Assembly: GCA_958299035.1 (NCBI GenBank)
Contig: CATQJL010000112.1
Location: 41,234,833 to 41,298,832, forward strand
Direction of reading: 5' to 3'
Origin: Cylicocyclus nassatus
Taxonomy: Eukaryota; Nematoda; Chromadorea; Rhabditida; Strongylidae
DNA length: 64,000 nt
The stretch's first letter is position 1; each line of letters starts with the position of its first letter. Below the pieces are notes generated by a model. It saw nothing but the letters and a program-made list of their open reading frames with translations. It was not told the origin of the DNA and did not search any database. Below are positions 11,471 through 25,672 of the stretch, piece by piece. Both the position numbers and the translations under genes were made by a program.

Positions 11471-14400
11471 CCACTTTTCAACATCTATTCCCAAAATGAA
11501 GTCAAAAAAGTGAAAACGATGTGATGTAGGGCGCTTCAAACGGGTAAACTTTCACCATCACGGCCTAGTGATTATTCAGCCGTCTCAAAACTTATATATT
11601 CAAGCGTCTTGTACTTTGAGAGAAACAAAGCACGGTAAATTTTTCCTAAACTGTGCGTAAAGGAGAACTATGAGGATAAAATGCAGCAAGATGACAAGGA
11701 ATTTTTGATTGAAGTTATGCACTTCTGAAAATGTTCTTTTAATCCAGCACTGAAAGGTTTGGTCAGAACTCAAATGATTACGGAAAAAGAAAGGAGCCAG
11801 GAGACGAGAGCTCTCGTTGAAATTTGATGATATTATAATGCAGGATAAATAAACAAACGATGGGCTGACTCAGTCAACTTCGAACATTGAAATGGCGAAT
11901 TAGCGAGCAAATCGCTGCAAAAGAATTGTTGACACATTTTTGACTCCTAAATTTCAAGAAATTGTGCACGTATCGCTCTCCATATCATTAGAGAGCCCTT
12001 CTTTCGCCAGCGATTGGTCTATGAAAAATGTGTTTGGTGAGAGTTAATGTGTTCCCATTACCGAAAGTCGCCGATTTGCGAATTTACTGATGCAAAACGA
12101 AATTTTTTCAATTTTGAGAGCCAATCTACTGACTGTGATAGCCATGTATCATTTGGGCATCATGACTGCGACAGACCACCCAGACCACCAGTTGTGAACC
12201 CTCATTCTTTCAAAATGATGTGACATGGGCCACCCTTCCGAGACCTTTGCTTTCCAGAATTTTTATTGCCCTATAAGGCAGGCGCTATACTCCTCGAGGA
12301 GTATAGCATGGCGACGATCGATATGCATCAAATACGTGTAAAACCGGCGATTTTTGCCGCCGATATTGGCGATCGCCCGTCGCCATGCTATCCTCGAGGG
12401 GTATAGCGCCTGCCTAACCCCGATATTCTAGAAAGGAGGGCGTAATGGCATCAAGCTCCCACGAGATCCTTTTAGCCGAGAAACTTTTTCAGAGCTAGTT
12501 TTCAGATTTTCAAAATGTTCTGAAAAAACTGTGGCTGTTGGTAGCTAGCGATTAGCTAATAAAAAGATAATTTTGGAATCGAAAGAAAAGACTTGAAGAA
12601 ACTTATAGCAAGGTAGAATTATGATAACAATTAAACTTCATTAAATTCATTGTGTCAGTTAATCCGCGAATATGGGGCAGCAAAACTTGCTGAAGAGTCA
12701 AGAGGATTCAAAAATGCAAATGGTAAAGATTTTCGGAGCCGCCTCTCGAAGAGGTTTAGGCAGATGTATATAATGTCAAGGCATAACATCCAAAGAAAAG
12801 GGTGAAGTAAAAATTCAGTTACGGAGTGCGAAAACATCAGCTGCTCATTTATTAACAAGAAATTTTAATCTTAAGCCACCGCAAAGCAGTTTTCATAACT
12901 TTTGTAGCAAAAAATCAATGATTCGTGCAGTAAGCAGCTGCTTTTTAATAGCAACTCATTTGGCAAGGAGTCTAAACTATGTAGAAATTTCATTCGATCT
13001 CATTTATTTTAGTCCGAGAATGTAAATGGGTTCTGCAAGGAAATTCTCGAAAACTTGCGCAGACCAGCGGTTGCGCATATTATCGCCAATGAATTGATAT
13101 TCTAACTTAGACAAATATGTTTTGCCATTATTGAGATCCATACTTAAAGTAGCAAAAAATTTTTTCTCGGGATAGATGAGGCGATAGGAAGTTGCAAAAA
13201 AAATCCTATAAACTGCAGATGAGCACTTGAGCATGGCCTAGAGGCAGTAGTACGTGAAGCAGTGACGATATCAGTGTAACAGTCTTTCGTTGAAAAACTG
13301 CAACCTGCAGCTAGTTGTCCTGTTTCTTGAGAGGAAACAAAATTGAAGCATGTGCAAGCTAGTCGGACAGCATGAGCAGTCCGAGCAGTGCTTATCATCT
13401 CCGAGATAATCGGCGTGAAGAGTTACGACCGTGGACGGAGTGGCGCAGACGCAAGAAACACGGCAGTAGAGCAAATTTTTTTTAGCAAATGTCATTTTAT
13501 CGAGAAGGTAAAACACATAAATTTTTGGAATGTTCGCAGCATCAAAAAATGAAAGATAAGGTTATTCGAAACAATTTTTTGCAAAAAAAATTTACTCAAC
13601 AGTCACCCTAAGGCGTGCGTTTGCCTAATCTAGGTTATTTTACAAAAGCCGTAAATGCTCGAACAAATCATTGGTTGCTCGTTAGAATAGGATTTGAAAT
13701 TGGCGTGAATACAATTTCATAGCATATTTTTTATGATAAATTTGCTTTGGTGTACGATTATCAGATGTGCGATGCAAATTTCAAAATAAAAATTAATGTA
13801 TCATCTTACTGCGCATCCATCATTTCACCCTTAAATGTAGGGTTTAGCTCTTCAAAACAGCACTAAAGAACGTTCAGTAATTGAACCGATATACATTGTC
13901 TTGCCGTTTCTGACATGCAAAAACTAGCATTTGCAAATTTTGCTGTGAAATACCAAGCTCAGATTCCGAGCGCAACTTGATTCTACTCGAATGTCAAGAA
14001 CCCCTATTACCTGTGTGCGCCTCTCTCACCAACATCCAACCCCCTCGTCATCTGCAGTCTTGTTGTTAGTTCCTTTTCTATTAAGTTCAAGATTGCAAGA
14101 CCAAATAAGGCATATGAATGTTAACGGTAGCGGGATAAATTCACAAAATCCCAGCCCTTAACTTGCTATTCCTTCGAAAACCGAGTAAAACACTTTGCAC
14201 TTCTCATTTTATTCACTTTTCATTAAAATTCGAATCGAAAAAGGAATTTATGTCGAGGTTTACAGCACGTGATAATAGACATAGAATATGGAGGATTATA
14301 CGAGGGGAAATATGCTCAAAACTACAGGGGTAAGGCCACTTCCTCAAAGCGGCAATTCGCAAAATAATGCATACCATTGGTTAGGGCTTGGAATGCATAT

Positions 14401-15644
14401 TCCGTATCTGGGAAACGCGTTTCTTAAGGAATTCATGGGCTACATAATTTAGAAGCTTGGCTCTATGGCGCCCTAAAAAAATTGTATTAGTGTGGGGATC
14501 CTTTTAAAGGAGTGTTCGAAATCTTTGGATCAACAGTAGCTTTCAGAATGAAGGGTCTGAGCTATGAACGCAAACTCTCTTTGAATTTATGATACTTCCG
14601 TCTCGTATTTTTTTAGAAAGTGCAAAAAATTACACAAGAATTTTGCTGGATCGAAGCTAAGAAGCAAAAGTATTGAGATGGAGCCAAAAATGTAAATCCC
14701 CATGATTACATGAAAAAGTCAATGAAAGAACACTTCACGACCACGTAGCGAGCGAAAAAATTCAGACATATGATTCTGAATCGTGATTTTTTCGGCACCT
14801 TTTACGGAGACTCGATGAGCGGTTGTTGACTTAATTCTATAGAAAACGTACTGACGTGAGAGTAAACAATCGAAATACTCAAAAAGTCGTAAAATCGAGA
14901 AAAGCCAAACGCAGTCTCCATCAGAAAGGCAAAAGTACAAGTGGAGAAAGATACTGCGAAAATTCTGCCATTGTACGTAGTCGAACAAGAGTTGAAGGAG
15001 CACTCGAGAGGCTGTCGGAATGGAGATGGCATATTGAACATAGCAATTTACAAAAGTTTCGAAAAATTCTTTGACTTTGCACAAATGTATACGAAGATGC
15101 AACGTACTGCAAGATATTCGGTGATGAAAAAAAAGACCTACTAAAAGTCAACTAAAGTCAACTTCATGAACAAAGAACAAACCCCTAAGATGATTCCAAT
15201 TAAGCATAATTCGCTTTTATTTTCATATTTTCCAGGAAAGCAACAACTTGTCTGGCATCCATGCCTCATCGCTCCTTAGGCCGACCTACGGTCTCTGACT
15301 GGTCAATAAATCGGATATAAACCGATATCGCTGGATGATTTGTGCAAAAGTTTCATTGATTTTTCTCAAAACATTACCTAAGACAGTAATTTGGCAAAGT
15401 CTTCGAGTTGCATTGGTGAATCTATCAAAATTCTGTTGAAGCGAATTATCGCACTACGAGTTTTTTGTTGCGACATTTACATAGTGACAGAGGAAAGAAA
15501 AGCATTTTCGTACTCTTGAGATAATTGCTGAACTAGACCGGACGCTAGTCCTGTCACTTTAGTGATGTGTTATCCTCTAAATTTCCCTTTAAAAAATTAT
15601 AGAATTCTCTATTTGCAACTGAGGGTCTAACAGTTTTCACAATT
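11471..15644. other. Intronic DNA around one MITE
   Basis: Apart from the MITE at 12277-12414, no gene or clear repeat is seen. Overlapping frames on both strands at 14719-15151 have no convincing splice sites. Confidence 0.5.
12277..12414. mobile_element. Palindromic PIF/Harbinger-like MITE (TAA flanks)
   Basis: Inverted ends GGCAGGCGCTATAC with an extended stem (CTCGAG and CATGGCGACG blocks) and a central loop. Flanked on both sides by TAA, matching the TWA three-base duplications of PIF/Harbinger elements. 138 bases, no coding capacity. Confidence 0.75.
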
Positions 15645-16273
15645 TACGGGGTGTCTTAAAAGTATGTACACACTTTTTCATCGTTAATAGCTCTCTACCC
15701 ACAAAGTCTTTTGCTTTACTTTGAGCTTGTTCAATAGAGCAGAGCCCTACAGATTTAAAGTATGCAGCGAATGATTCACTGCTTTATTACTGTAAGATTA
15801 CGATAAACCTGGGAAATCCACGCCAGCAATGGCTGCATATTCACAAAATAGATATTCAACCAGCCAAAAACTTTATCATCAGGCTGAACTGAGTCGCTGA
15901 TTATGAATACGAAATCCACGCTCTACCTAAGTATTTCTTCATAAGTTGCTAAGTATATCAGTGTTTCAACATTGTGTTGAACCAATTTAAACGCTTCGCG
16001 AAAAGTTGTCTACTGAAATAGCATATCCTATGACACTCTATACAGCTTTCCAGATTTCTCTTTCCCAACTTTTTTCCCAACTGCTTATTTTTCAATGGCG
16101 CTGTATGTTAGAAGTTTACCATAACATACAGTAATGAAGAGCGATAATTACTGTATATCTAATTGTAAGTTGATGGCTGCTTTACTGAATGGTACTTGAA
16201 GGTAAACCGAAGACTTCATGAGAAGAGAGTTATTGAAGATTGCAAAGTGGCACTTCTTTCGCGATACCCTGTA
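15645..16273. mobile_element. CAGGGTGTCCC-family TIR element, copy 1
   Basis: Begins TACGGGGTGTCTTAAAAGTATGTACACAC and ends in the inverted counterpart ...CCCTGTA. The subterminal TCGTTAATAGCTCTCT block and internal TTACTGTAAGATTACG match the copy at 22294. TA flanks suggest a Tc1/mariner-type mobiliser. No transposase frame; more diverged than copy 2. Confidence 0.75.
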
Positions 16274-18309
16274 TAGGTCATGACGAAAAAACCATTACTC
16301 TTCAATTCGCTAAGAGCTAAATTCAATGTATGCGCGAATGAAAAATATTATACTTCTTCACAAAAAACGTATGAGAGTCTGTTGTGCAACAATGATTAAG
16401 TCTAGCAAAGTTCTCACCAAAACATTTCTTCAAATCTAGGATTATAGCTAAAAGGGCGAAGAAGAGTAATCATCTACGATCACGTTCATAAGCGATAAAA
16501 AGACAATTAGGTGGTCATGAAACCCTAAAAATAGAGTAAAATGACACCTCTGTATGACGTGAAGGAAAAAATTGCACCCAACAGTTGAAACATCAAAAAA
16601 GGCTGTTGCAAAGCTGGTCAAAGAAGAAGAAGATTGCAACAATATCTGTGCATTTCCAAGTGACAGCAAGTTATCAGTGATTGATGTATTCCCTTGTTGA
16701 TGCGGCGCCAAAATTTGACATCCACCTTTTTTTGTGAAGGATCTAAGCGATCTTTGAGAATATTGGGCTTTTCATTCAATATTCTTACAAGGGAACCTCC
16801 CCACACGTGATGCATATCATTGTGCTGGTTTTGGGATGAATAATTTGCAAAAATGCAAAATGTTTGGAACATAAGTACGAACTTTCCCAATTACTCCATA
16901 GTCTCCACAGTTATCCACTCGGCCATCCATCCACGACTGACATTTCTTGGCGCCGCTAACTTAAGCGATTTGTGGTCTTCTGGGGAAACCACCGCTTATA
17001 TTTTTACCCAGAAGATCGTTGAGCAGCTAAGGAACACGGATTTGGTAGTAGTGCCCCAAGACGAGCATGATATGCATCAAATGTGAGAACCCCACTTCGA
17101 CCGAGGGTCCTTCCCTTGTTAGAAGAACCACCCTAATTATATAGAGTTGCGCAGTCGCGCTGTAGGAAATTCAAGAAATCATACAAAGAACGAGTGAGTA
17201 ATTCCTCTAGCTGATGTGAAGTGAAGAAATACCCGAATTTATGGCGCTGTCCCGGGTTGCGAAGATTTTTTTCATCCATCTTGCATCGTTATACTTTTGT
17301 TTAAAACAGGTTCGAGCAAACCTTTTCTAGCAGCATAGAAATAAAGAAATGATTCTGACACGTTATTGATTCCAAAACTTGTGGATAATTTCTCAATCTG
17401 CAGCAACTTCGGAAAAATTTCACCTGAATCTGATGAAAGCTCTTATTTGCTTCAGCACTATCTCACGTATGCCTGGAACTAATTCAGCGAAAGAGTTTGC
17501 TGAAAGCACTTCCATACTTTTTGAACCTCCTAAGGTTTGGTTTTTTCTCTGCTCCAATTTCTTCGAGGTCTGTGCTACAAACCAGGATGTATAGGAGTAG
17601 AAGTAGAGGGAAACTTTTGAATATCACCTTTCACAAAGTATACTATATCGGTTTTTGAAAATCCTCCAACAGAAAAGAACCCGGGTTTTTGATTGGAGAA
17701 AGAACGTATGCATAGTAATTCGTGACTCTATTTTTGAAGCGAGCCGTTTTTGAGTTTTCGCAGCAATTTATCCGATTAAGGTCTCAAAGCATTGTAACAA
17801 ATCTGCAATATTCCAGAGAGGCCATTCTAAAATACATAATCTGTGGGATTTTACCTCGTAAAAAAGTGTGAGACATACATCTGGAAAAGTAGCGGAAAAT
17901 GAAAAAGGCAATGATGAGTAAAGTTCACAAAAAGTTGGTTTCGAAACATAGCTAATGGAGGGCAACAAAAAGCTGCATTAAATGTAGACCGAACCAATCA
18001 TCAATAAATTCAAGTATCTATTGTCGTCAGGTAAAGGAGAAAAGCGTCGTGATTTACAAGCGTATAAAAGCTCCTACGCAGCTCACTGTTTGGAGTTCTT
18101 GCCGTAAAGATGAGAGGGATTGGCGAATTAGTCACGATTTTAGTCAGCTAGGTGTGGTTTACAAGGATCTCGTGCAAATTCGGAAAGCAGCTATAGCTAT
18201 TTCGGGTGATGCAGACATCAGAAAAACCTAGCAGATAGGAATGTTTGTTTTTAGGTAGAACAATTGTGCCCGTCTAAAAGAAGAATAATGCCTAAAACAA
18301 AAGATTCTT
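16274..18309. other. Intronic DNA, nothing recognised
   Basis: No coding exon with paired splice sites, RNA gene or clear repeat was seen. Confidence 0.5.
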
Positions 18310-18357
18310 GGTCGTCATCCCTGAGCACCATTTGAATGGTGCTCAGCGATGACGACC
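18310..18357. repeat. Near-perfect 23-bp-stem hairpin
   Basis: GGTCGTCATCCCTGAGCACC pairs with its inverse across a two-base centre, with one mismatch in 23 pairs. It is compact and lies 54 bases left of a mariner-like element. Too short in the loop for a normal pre-miRNA. Confidence 0.7.
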
Positions 18358-18410
18358 GATGAATGGAATGTTGTAGAGCGAAACAAAAGAAAAGTGTACC
18401 GATGTACATA

Positions 18411-18874
18411 TTAGGTTGGCTCGAAAGTTCTTTCGTTTTGATGTAGGCACCGATTGGGGCATGCTGCCACTGCTGGACAGAGAAAAGCAATCTCTACAAA
18501 ATTGTAAGAAGCATCATTATTAATTCATCTGAAAATTCAGGTAAATACTCTAACGCATAGGATTTGGACTTGACACAGATCTTCCACTTCCATGAACGTT
18601 ATGGATCCCCCGCATGCTCCAATTTATAGCATACATAAATATCCATACTTACATGCACAGTTTGCACAGAAATTGACTCACAGAACAAAGGAAAAACGAG
18701 CTAAATGAAAAGTGGTGAACTCCGCCCTATTGGCCCTAGGTTGCTCCCATTTGCGTGAAGATCAGCTACAGGCAGGAGTGAGTACAGCTGCAAATTTTCG
18801 AGGATGTCATGGATTAGGTTCCGAGAAATAACAAATTTAGTCTGAAAATGTCGAGAACTTTCGAGCCAACCTAA
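18411..18874. mobile_element. Mariner-like non-autonomous element
   Basis: Left end TTAGGTTGGCTCGAAAGTTC follows TA. The right end ...GAACTTTCGAGCCAACCTAA is its inverse. Only the ends are conserved. At 464 bases it is too short for a transposase and no frame remains. Confidence 0.85.
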
Positions 18875-21856
18875 AGGTAAAGCAGAAGATAAATCATGTA
18901 CACGACAAATCGTCGAGAACAGCGATGGAAGTCAAGCACTCAACGTTAGTATTTGCCCTTGTTGTTCACTGGACCGCCCAGTCGACGTTCAAGCATCAAG
19001 TGCGAAGCTGCGCGAGTCCACAGCGGTTTACGACAAAGAGACATGATTATTTAGGGCTAAATGAGGCGGACGACACTTAGACCGAATCATACCCCTAAGC
19101 AGTTTGTTTTCGAAATTTTCCGTGGAAAACGGACAAAATGAAGCAGATCACGCCCATAAGGTCGAACGATTCCAGAAAAACCTACGCCACAATATTACTT
19201 CCGCCATATGGTAGACCTCGATACAAGGTTTTCGTGCTCGAGTAGCACTTGACACATTTTTATGTAATGCAATGTTTAAATGAGTTTCTAGATCAAGTAT
19301 TAGATAAAAAAACAGTAAGATGGAAACCCCTAGGCTAAGTTCGAGGCGTATACCCCAGTTGCTATCTTATCTCAATATTCTTGCCAAGGACCAGCTCTTA
19401 GGCATTTATTCGATGTAAAATCAGAATATTTCTATGTTGGCTCACTATCAATCTTTTTTCATAAGTGAACTTCATTTAGCAAACCAAAAAATTCTTTCTT
19501 CTTGAGAATTAGACAATTTATTGGGTGTTCAATGACTACTCTTATAATGTTCAGGGTGCCTCCTAATTACAAATTGAAAAAAAAATACGAACTAAACTAA
19601 AAACTAGCCTTATGCTTAACATCGAAGATCGACGTCAGAGTTTACCACCCGTCTCAAAGAAAAAAATGGAGCATTTTTGAGTTCGGCAAAGAACTATTAA
19701 TTTATATTGATAATTATTTGACTATTAATTTATATTGACGCCAGATGATGGCTTACAATGAACGCCTTTAAAAATGGAAGTAGTTTAGGAGAATTAAATG
19801 CAAACAGAGCTTTTTTCAGTTTGTGAAAATGACCCCATCAACGAATAGCGCACTGCCACGAATCTAAATTCGGTGAATTGGTCTTTAGTTGATAGAAACA
19901 ATTCCAAAGCAAAAGAAGACATAGCTGAAATGATGCCTTTCATCTACTGGCCTTGCACTGTTTACCTATGAATGCATCCTGATTCAGCTGTCATTTTGGG
20001 GGTGTGAATGAGTAAGCTATTTCCAATAATACATTAGAAAAGAGCGACAAAAGAGTGTAGAAGAAGGGCATGTTACCACCATTTTGAATTCTCTTTGAAG
20101 CACGGCTCGTCACGAGGTGGCTAGATGAAAATGCAAAAAAAAAACAAAGTCCCCCTTGACTTTGCGAATTTTTACGAAGTTCCCTTACTCTAGACCATAA
20201 TCTCTAAAAAAATCTCCAAAAAACGAAACGTCGACTAAAAAAACGTCGCATTTTGTGTCTTTTCGGCCACAAAAACGAACCCCCCCCCCTCGCTTTTTGT
20301 CCCAAAAACGATATCCAGCTTGGTTGTAAGTTACCTGTGCCGAGCCCTGCTTTGAAGATGTACGGATTTTGCATTTCCGGCTGTGTGATGCCTTCAGACG
20401 TACACGAGTTTGAGATTTTCTAATAGACAATGGTTAAGAGAAACCAATCTCAATTCCACACGAAGAGTTATGGGAATTTTGCAAGTTACTAATTAGAGAG
20501 CTGCAATAGAGGCAGAACTGAATTCCATGTTAATCTTTAGACTTAGCGCTCATAAATTATCGCTAGCAGAAGCGATAACGTTTTGTTCTTGAATTCACCA
20601 ATTGTAAACATGATCAGCCATCAAAGACCAATCCAAGATCAGGACAGAAAAAATGTTTACTCCTTGAATACTGGTAAAGCATGGCTGTCATATTCGCACA
20701 CTTCGGGGCGTGGACATTAGACACGAATTTTTTTCTCGAGCTTTTTCATTGCGCACATTACATTTAAAGCCAGGCGATTTCACGATTTCTTGACCACTCA
20801 CGGATGGTTGGTAACGGAATTTAATGAATTCCTAGCGGCTTTGTTGCAGCAGTCTCAAGGCTGTCTCAACAATAAAACATATTCAATTACAGCGGAGTCA
20901 TTCAAGGTATAACTATGCAAACTGCTTGCTCAGTGGTTCATTAGAAATGATTCTATCAAAAGTTACAAGCTTGTAAAATGAAAGTAAGAGTTATGACAAA
21001 GAAACTGCTGAAAGTGAGATGACAAAGCTGTTCTCTCTTTCTGACTTACGTGACGAGACTTTTTTCTGATAAGCCACGAAGGTTAGAAAATTGGAGCTCT
21101 GTAAGTCTATTGTAACTCGATTCGACAAAACTGCAAAAACTCGTCTAATCCAATGCGATTTGCGTACAATCGAAATTGAAGCATATGGGCAGGGAGAGGT
21201 TTTGTAAAACTAATACCAAATTAAATTCTCATCTTTTGGCAGAACTCGTGAATTGCTTTAGCAACCCGATTATTTGCTCAACAATCATGAGAAAATGATT
21301 AGGTAAAAAGGGTGTCATTACGTCTAAAAATAAATATAAGTACGCAGCATGCACAAAAAAATCTTGTAAGAAATCAACAAATGCTGTAAGCAGATTTAGT
21401 TAAAGGAAAGTTGGCAGTTCCAGTCTCGCTTTTCTTGAGAAGTTCCATGGGGATTCGATGATAATTATCTATACTTTGTTTGAGGATTTCACTTTTTTTT
21501 ATTAATTATTTCATACTAATTCTTAGAATGAGACAGAATTCTTCTACGTTGTTAATGAAGTTATAGAAAAGTTATTTTCTGATTGGTAGCGTAGGTAGCG
21601 CATATAAAGCCTTAAAAAACCAGAAGCAGGATGCCCTAACCAGCAACGGTGGGCGACTTCGCGCTACGTACGTAGCAAAGTGGAAACAAATTTTACGATA
21701 GAACGAGTTCCATATCGAAAAAAAGAGGATAAATTCTGCTTTCAGGTTATATTTTGGTTGCCATGGAGAGGAAAATGTCGACATAAAAACGAGACGTTGC
21801 ATTACAGACAGCGATAGTCGACTTTTTATAAGGCAAAAAATAATTCTTATTCGTAC
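18875..21856. other. Intronic DNA left of exon D
   Basis: No gene recognised. A C10 run lies at about 20280-20289. A minus-strand GTAAGT at about 21047 has no convincing exon above it. Confidence 0.5.
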
Positions 21857-22029
21857 CTGCTAACATTGCGACCTGCCGATCGCTTTGGTCCAATTTCCTC
21901 TTCTCCAGTGGCTGCTGCATCAGCCACTGCTCAAGCTGCTCTCTCTTTTCGAGCTCTGCCGCGTCCATGCGAGTCTCGGAACGATACCGGTACGTGAGAC
22001 TTCGTTCATATCTTGTGCTAGAGGAGTGC
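21857..22029 (-). CDS. vab-10: Exon D: linker exon just before CH1
   Basis: This 173-base minus-strand internal exon has a good acceptor (CTGTTTGCAG) and a donor GTACGA. It enters in phase 2 and leaves in phase 1. It encodes an Arg/Ser/Tyr-rich start (SSTRYERSLTYRYRSETR) and then a charged helical stretch (MDAAELEKREQLEQWLMQQ, then KRKLDQSDRQVAMLA). Spliced to exon F it gives ...DRQVAMLA-DERDGIQKK. This resembles the vertebrate dystonin/MACF N-terminus, where Ser/Arg repeats are followed by a short acidic segment ending in ADERD before the CH domain. The in-frame ATG (codon starting 21963) could also begin a shorter protein. This is the best-supported upstream exon. Confidence 0.85.
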
Positions 22030-22293
22030 CTGCAAACAGCATTTCTCTCAAATAGTCACTCCTGAAGTGATTACCATATCTAAAACAGAAAATCAATCAT
22101 GAGTACAAATCTGGGGCATAAATTCATGCCCATTTCCTGGGCAGCAATACAGTTATTGATCACAATTGTTTCTTTTTTCTTAGTGCAGCTGTAAATGTCG
22201 AGAAAAACACTCTTAATAATAGCCTTTCATTGCTAAAGCGTGCCATTGCACAATATCCACAAAAATTAGCAAAAATGAGGTGCATCTTTCACA

Positions 22294-22975
22294 TACAGGG
22301 TGTCCCAAAAGTAAGTACACACTTTTCAATCGTCAATATCTCTCTTCCCAATGGATCTTTTTTTCGCCATTTAAGCATCATTCTGTAGAGGAGGCTTCAA
22401 CTTAGAATTACAGCATCGATCGAATCACCGATCGCTCTTCGTTACTGTAGGATTACAGTAAGAAGTTCCAGCAGTGGAAGCACTGTAAAAGATGCCATCT
22501 CACAAATTTTTTTCAAAAAATCTGAAATATCTTGTACTGGAGTTTTCTCCCACGCCGATTCCACTAAGCAACTTTTAACGAGTGTTTTCAGCTTTTTTCA
22601 CGGTGTAATTGCATTTCTGACAAATACTGGAAATTCGGTTATTACGGTTTACCTGGGATAACCTTGGAAAGAAGCATCATAGTAAAGTGAACATTTCATA
22701 TTCGAAATCAGCGGCTTCAATTACCATAGTGTAAGAGTTTTTTGGCTTGTTTGTTTTGTTCCGAAGCAGAATATGGCTTCCAATGGCCTAAAATCCTTAT
22801 CAAAGTTCCTACAGTAATCCTACAGTAATGAAGAGCGATAGGTGACTCGCTTAATACTGCAAATCTGAGCTGAAGCCTCTTCTACAGATTGGTACTCAAA
22901 TGGCGGAAAAAGATCCAATGGGAAGAGAGATATTGACGATTGAAAAGTGTGTGCTTACTTTTGGGACACCCTGTA
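22294..22975. mobile_element. CAGGGTGTCCC-family TIR element, copy 2
   Basis: Terminal inverted repeats of more than 150 bases start TACAGGGTGTCCCAAAAGTA and continue through TCGTCAATATCTCTCTTCCC and the GGATCTTTTT.CGCCATTT block, then ATCGCTCTTC.TTACTGTAGG. Arms are about 90% alike by eye, so it is fairly young. TA at both ends. No transposase. Confidence 0.85.
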
Positions 22976-25273
22976 TTTGGGCATAATTTCTGAAACTTCA
23001 CAAAACTAACGCCAAAGACGACATGATGCGAATATCTTTGATTAAGAAATTCAACAGTGTTCTTCGTTAGGAATCGACCGAATGATTCCAGCACTATTAA
23101 GGTTTTTCATCCTCATCAGTTTCTTTTGATCCAACTATGAATTTACGACAAGCTTATAATGCCTTAACTTCACGTGAGTCAAACTTCAAGCGAATGTTCA
23201 AGAAAAATTTGTAGAGCTTACCATACCTCTACCATTGAGTAACTGAAGTCCCATCATCAATTTAGGCTACATATTACCGTCATAATTTTTCTCCAACTCG
23301 GAAAACTCGTGTTCTCTCAGCTTGCTTGATTTTACGGCAAAAAAAATCAAAAAAGAAATTAAAAGAAAATAATAGGCAATAAATGGCAGACGTCGCCCCT
23401 GTCGGCTTTGGGCCTCTCCCACATAAGTGATTATATAGTTCCAACATTCAAGAGACAACCAGAAAAGTGAACTCCCTATTTCTCGAAAATTATCAATTTC
23501 ACCACTGAAAAAATCTTTGAAACATCCTACACAACTTTTTATTTTAAAAAAAAATCAATTTATAAACTGTAAAAGCTATAAACATTACAGTTTCAATTTG
23601 GTTGAATGAGAAATTATCAACTGTTTTGAAAAGAAGGACACTTGCATAAGCACTGAGAATGTCGTGGGATTCCTTCTTGAAAAGATCTTTTAAATTTTTG
23701 AACCACCAATAATGCAAAACAAAATATGACGAAAGCTGGCAAATGCTCACTTGCAGCTTTAGTTTACCTTGACATCTCAATAAGGACAATATGTCTAGTA
23801 GTGGATCGGCCATGAATAGTGCTGTTGCGAACGATGTGTGCGTCAACAGAGACGGAGGTAGTGAAGGAATACATTGAGGGAGAGGAGATAGTTTCATAAC
23901 ATGGGCCAAAGCAGTGACGTTTGGAAGCCAGGCAGCTGTGCAAGCATCCAAACTTTACAACGAAAAGCGAAAAGTGAAAAACTTCCTTATCGCGTTTGAT
24001 TTCGTGCTTAGCCGCTTTTTCTGCTCTGACTAAGTAAGATGAGCGACTCCGTCGACGCACAAAAAAGATTCTTGATTTTGATTTCCGTTAAATCAGTAGG
24101 AAAACGAGTCTCACGAGTGTTGCTTTCGTGTTTGCGGGTGGTGATTTTTTTCAGGTTTGAGGATAGACTGCTTAAATACCCTCAAGGAGTTATGACCATC
24201 AATCATTCACCAACAGAGATGCGATTAGAAGGTGGTACGAAGTGACTGAAGCGGTTTATGCTCACAAAAGTAATAACCTGCTTACTAAAGGTTAGAGCAT
24301 TTTATATAGAGCTTTCTCAGTACGTTGACACTATAATCTGAATGGCACATAAAATAATGAGACGAAAGTATCGCGAAAATTTTTTTTATAACAGCTTCTT
24401 GACAAATGTGTGGGACGCTTACAACAAGCGATTTGATGTCGTGCTGTTTAAAACGTTCAGCACGGAGAAAAATCATGTTTCCGAGTACTGATACAGTAAA
24501 ATGAGAAAAAGAACTCGTAATTAGTAGTTGTGAAACTTTCTTTGTTCGTTATTATTTCTTCATGGCCAGAAAAAACAATGTTTAGTAAGACAGCAACCTA
24601 ATGAAGTCAAAAAATCTTTGCGTTCGCCCGTTCGAACGCTCCTTGGATTTATCAAAATCGTTTACAAACACAGAAGCTTGCTTAAAGTTAGCGAGAGATA
24701 AGAATATGCAGCGGATTACCTAGCAAATGACTGAGCGTTATCCGAATCGAGTGCAAAGATATTTCAAGGACTTGCCAAGAGAGATTGTAGCTTTTGCAAT
24801 AAAAAGGCATGTCCTAAAAAAGGACCTGGTAGAAGTTGAAACAACTTAGCGAAGTCTCAAGTCTCCTCTCTTTGTTATTTTTTAAATTAGCGTCTGGAAC
24901 GGCTATTTCTGAGAAGCCATGTCCAGGGGTCCTAAATGTCCTAGAAATGTATCAATCGTTTTTTTTTTGCTAATACTTTTCTTATCCGGATATCTTTTGT
25001 CGGATTTATGGAATTTAACAATGTGGGCAAGCTTCAACCCAAATTTACAAGAGAGAAAGGGAGGCCAATTTCTCTTCATTACAGCAAGGATACGGTAAGA
25101 ACATATGAAGAAGCTTTGCACCAAAAATAACACATAGCCTACAAAACTATCCGAAAGAGCTGAAACTTTTTTAATAAGTTGGCAAGACTCACGATATCAT
25201 GGATGTGTTATTGCGCTTTTCGCTTTACTAAAAGTAAGCGTTAACAATTAAACGTTTGACAAATTTTCTGATA
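22976..25273 (-). other. Intron between exons C and D
   Basis: No exon, RNA gene or element recognised apart from those listed. The minus-strand frame at 23764-24060 lacks usable splice sites. Confidence 0.5.
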
Positions 25274-25672
25274 AGGAATGCATGTTTAGTTGAAGTGACC
25301 TTTTTAGATGAGATGTATACCATACCGAAGGGCATAAAGTGCTGATCCCAAATCTGCCTTGCTTATCTGCAGTACATTTATGGACGAGGAGTTATGAGCG
25401 CTTGTTGAAGCAAAAAATTGATGCAGCTAGGACAAAAAAATATTCTAAAATAAAAAATATAATAAACTTGGTTGCATTATTTTACTAGTAAGATTTTAGC
25501 AACTCACTCTATCCAAAATGCACATTCAATTTTGGCTCCCAGACATGCTCATAACTGCTGGTCCATAAGCGTTTTCCAGATAAGAAAGGCAGTTTTGAGA
25601 TCAACGTTATATGGCCTTTAATATGCTATACATCTCAATTAGAAAACCACTTCGACTAAAGAAGCTTTCCTT
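25274..25672. mobile_element. Foldback-family element, copy 2
   Basis: The arms (about 25274-25420 and 25510-25672) are inverted copies sharing TAGTYGAAGTG, GAGATGTATACCAT, CTGATCCCAAATCTGCC, CTTATCTG and GTTATGAGC. The same ordered blocks occur in the other foldback copies. It sits in the intron between exons C and D. Confidence 0.75.
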
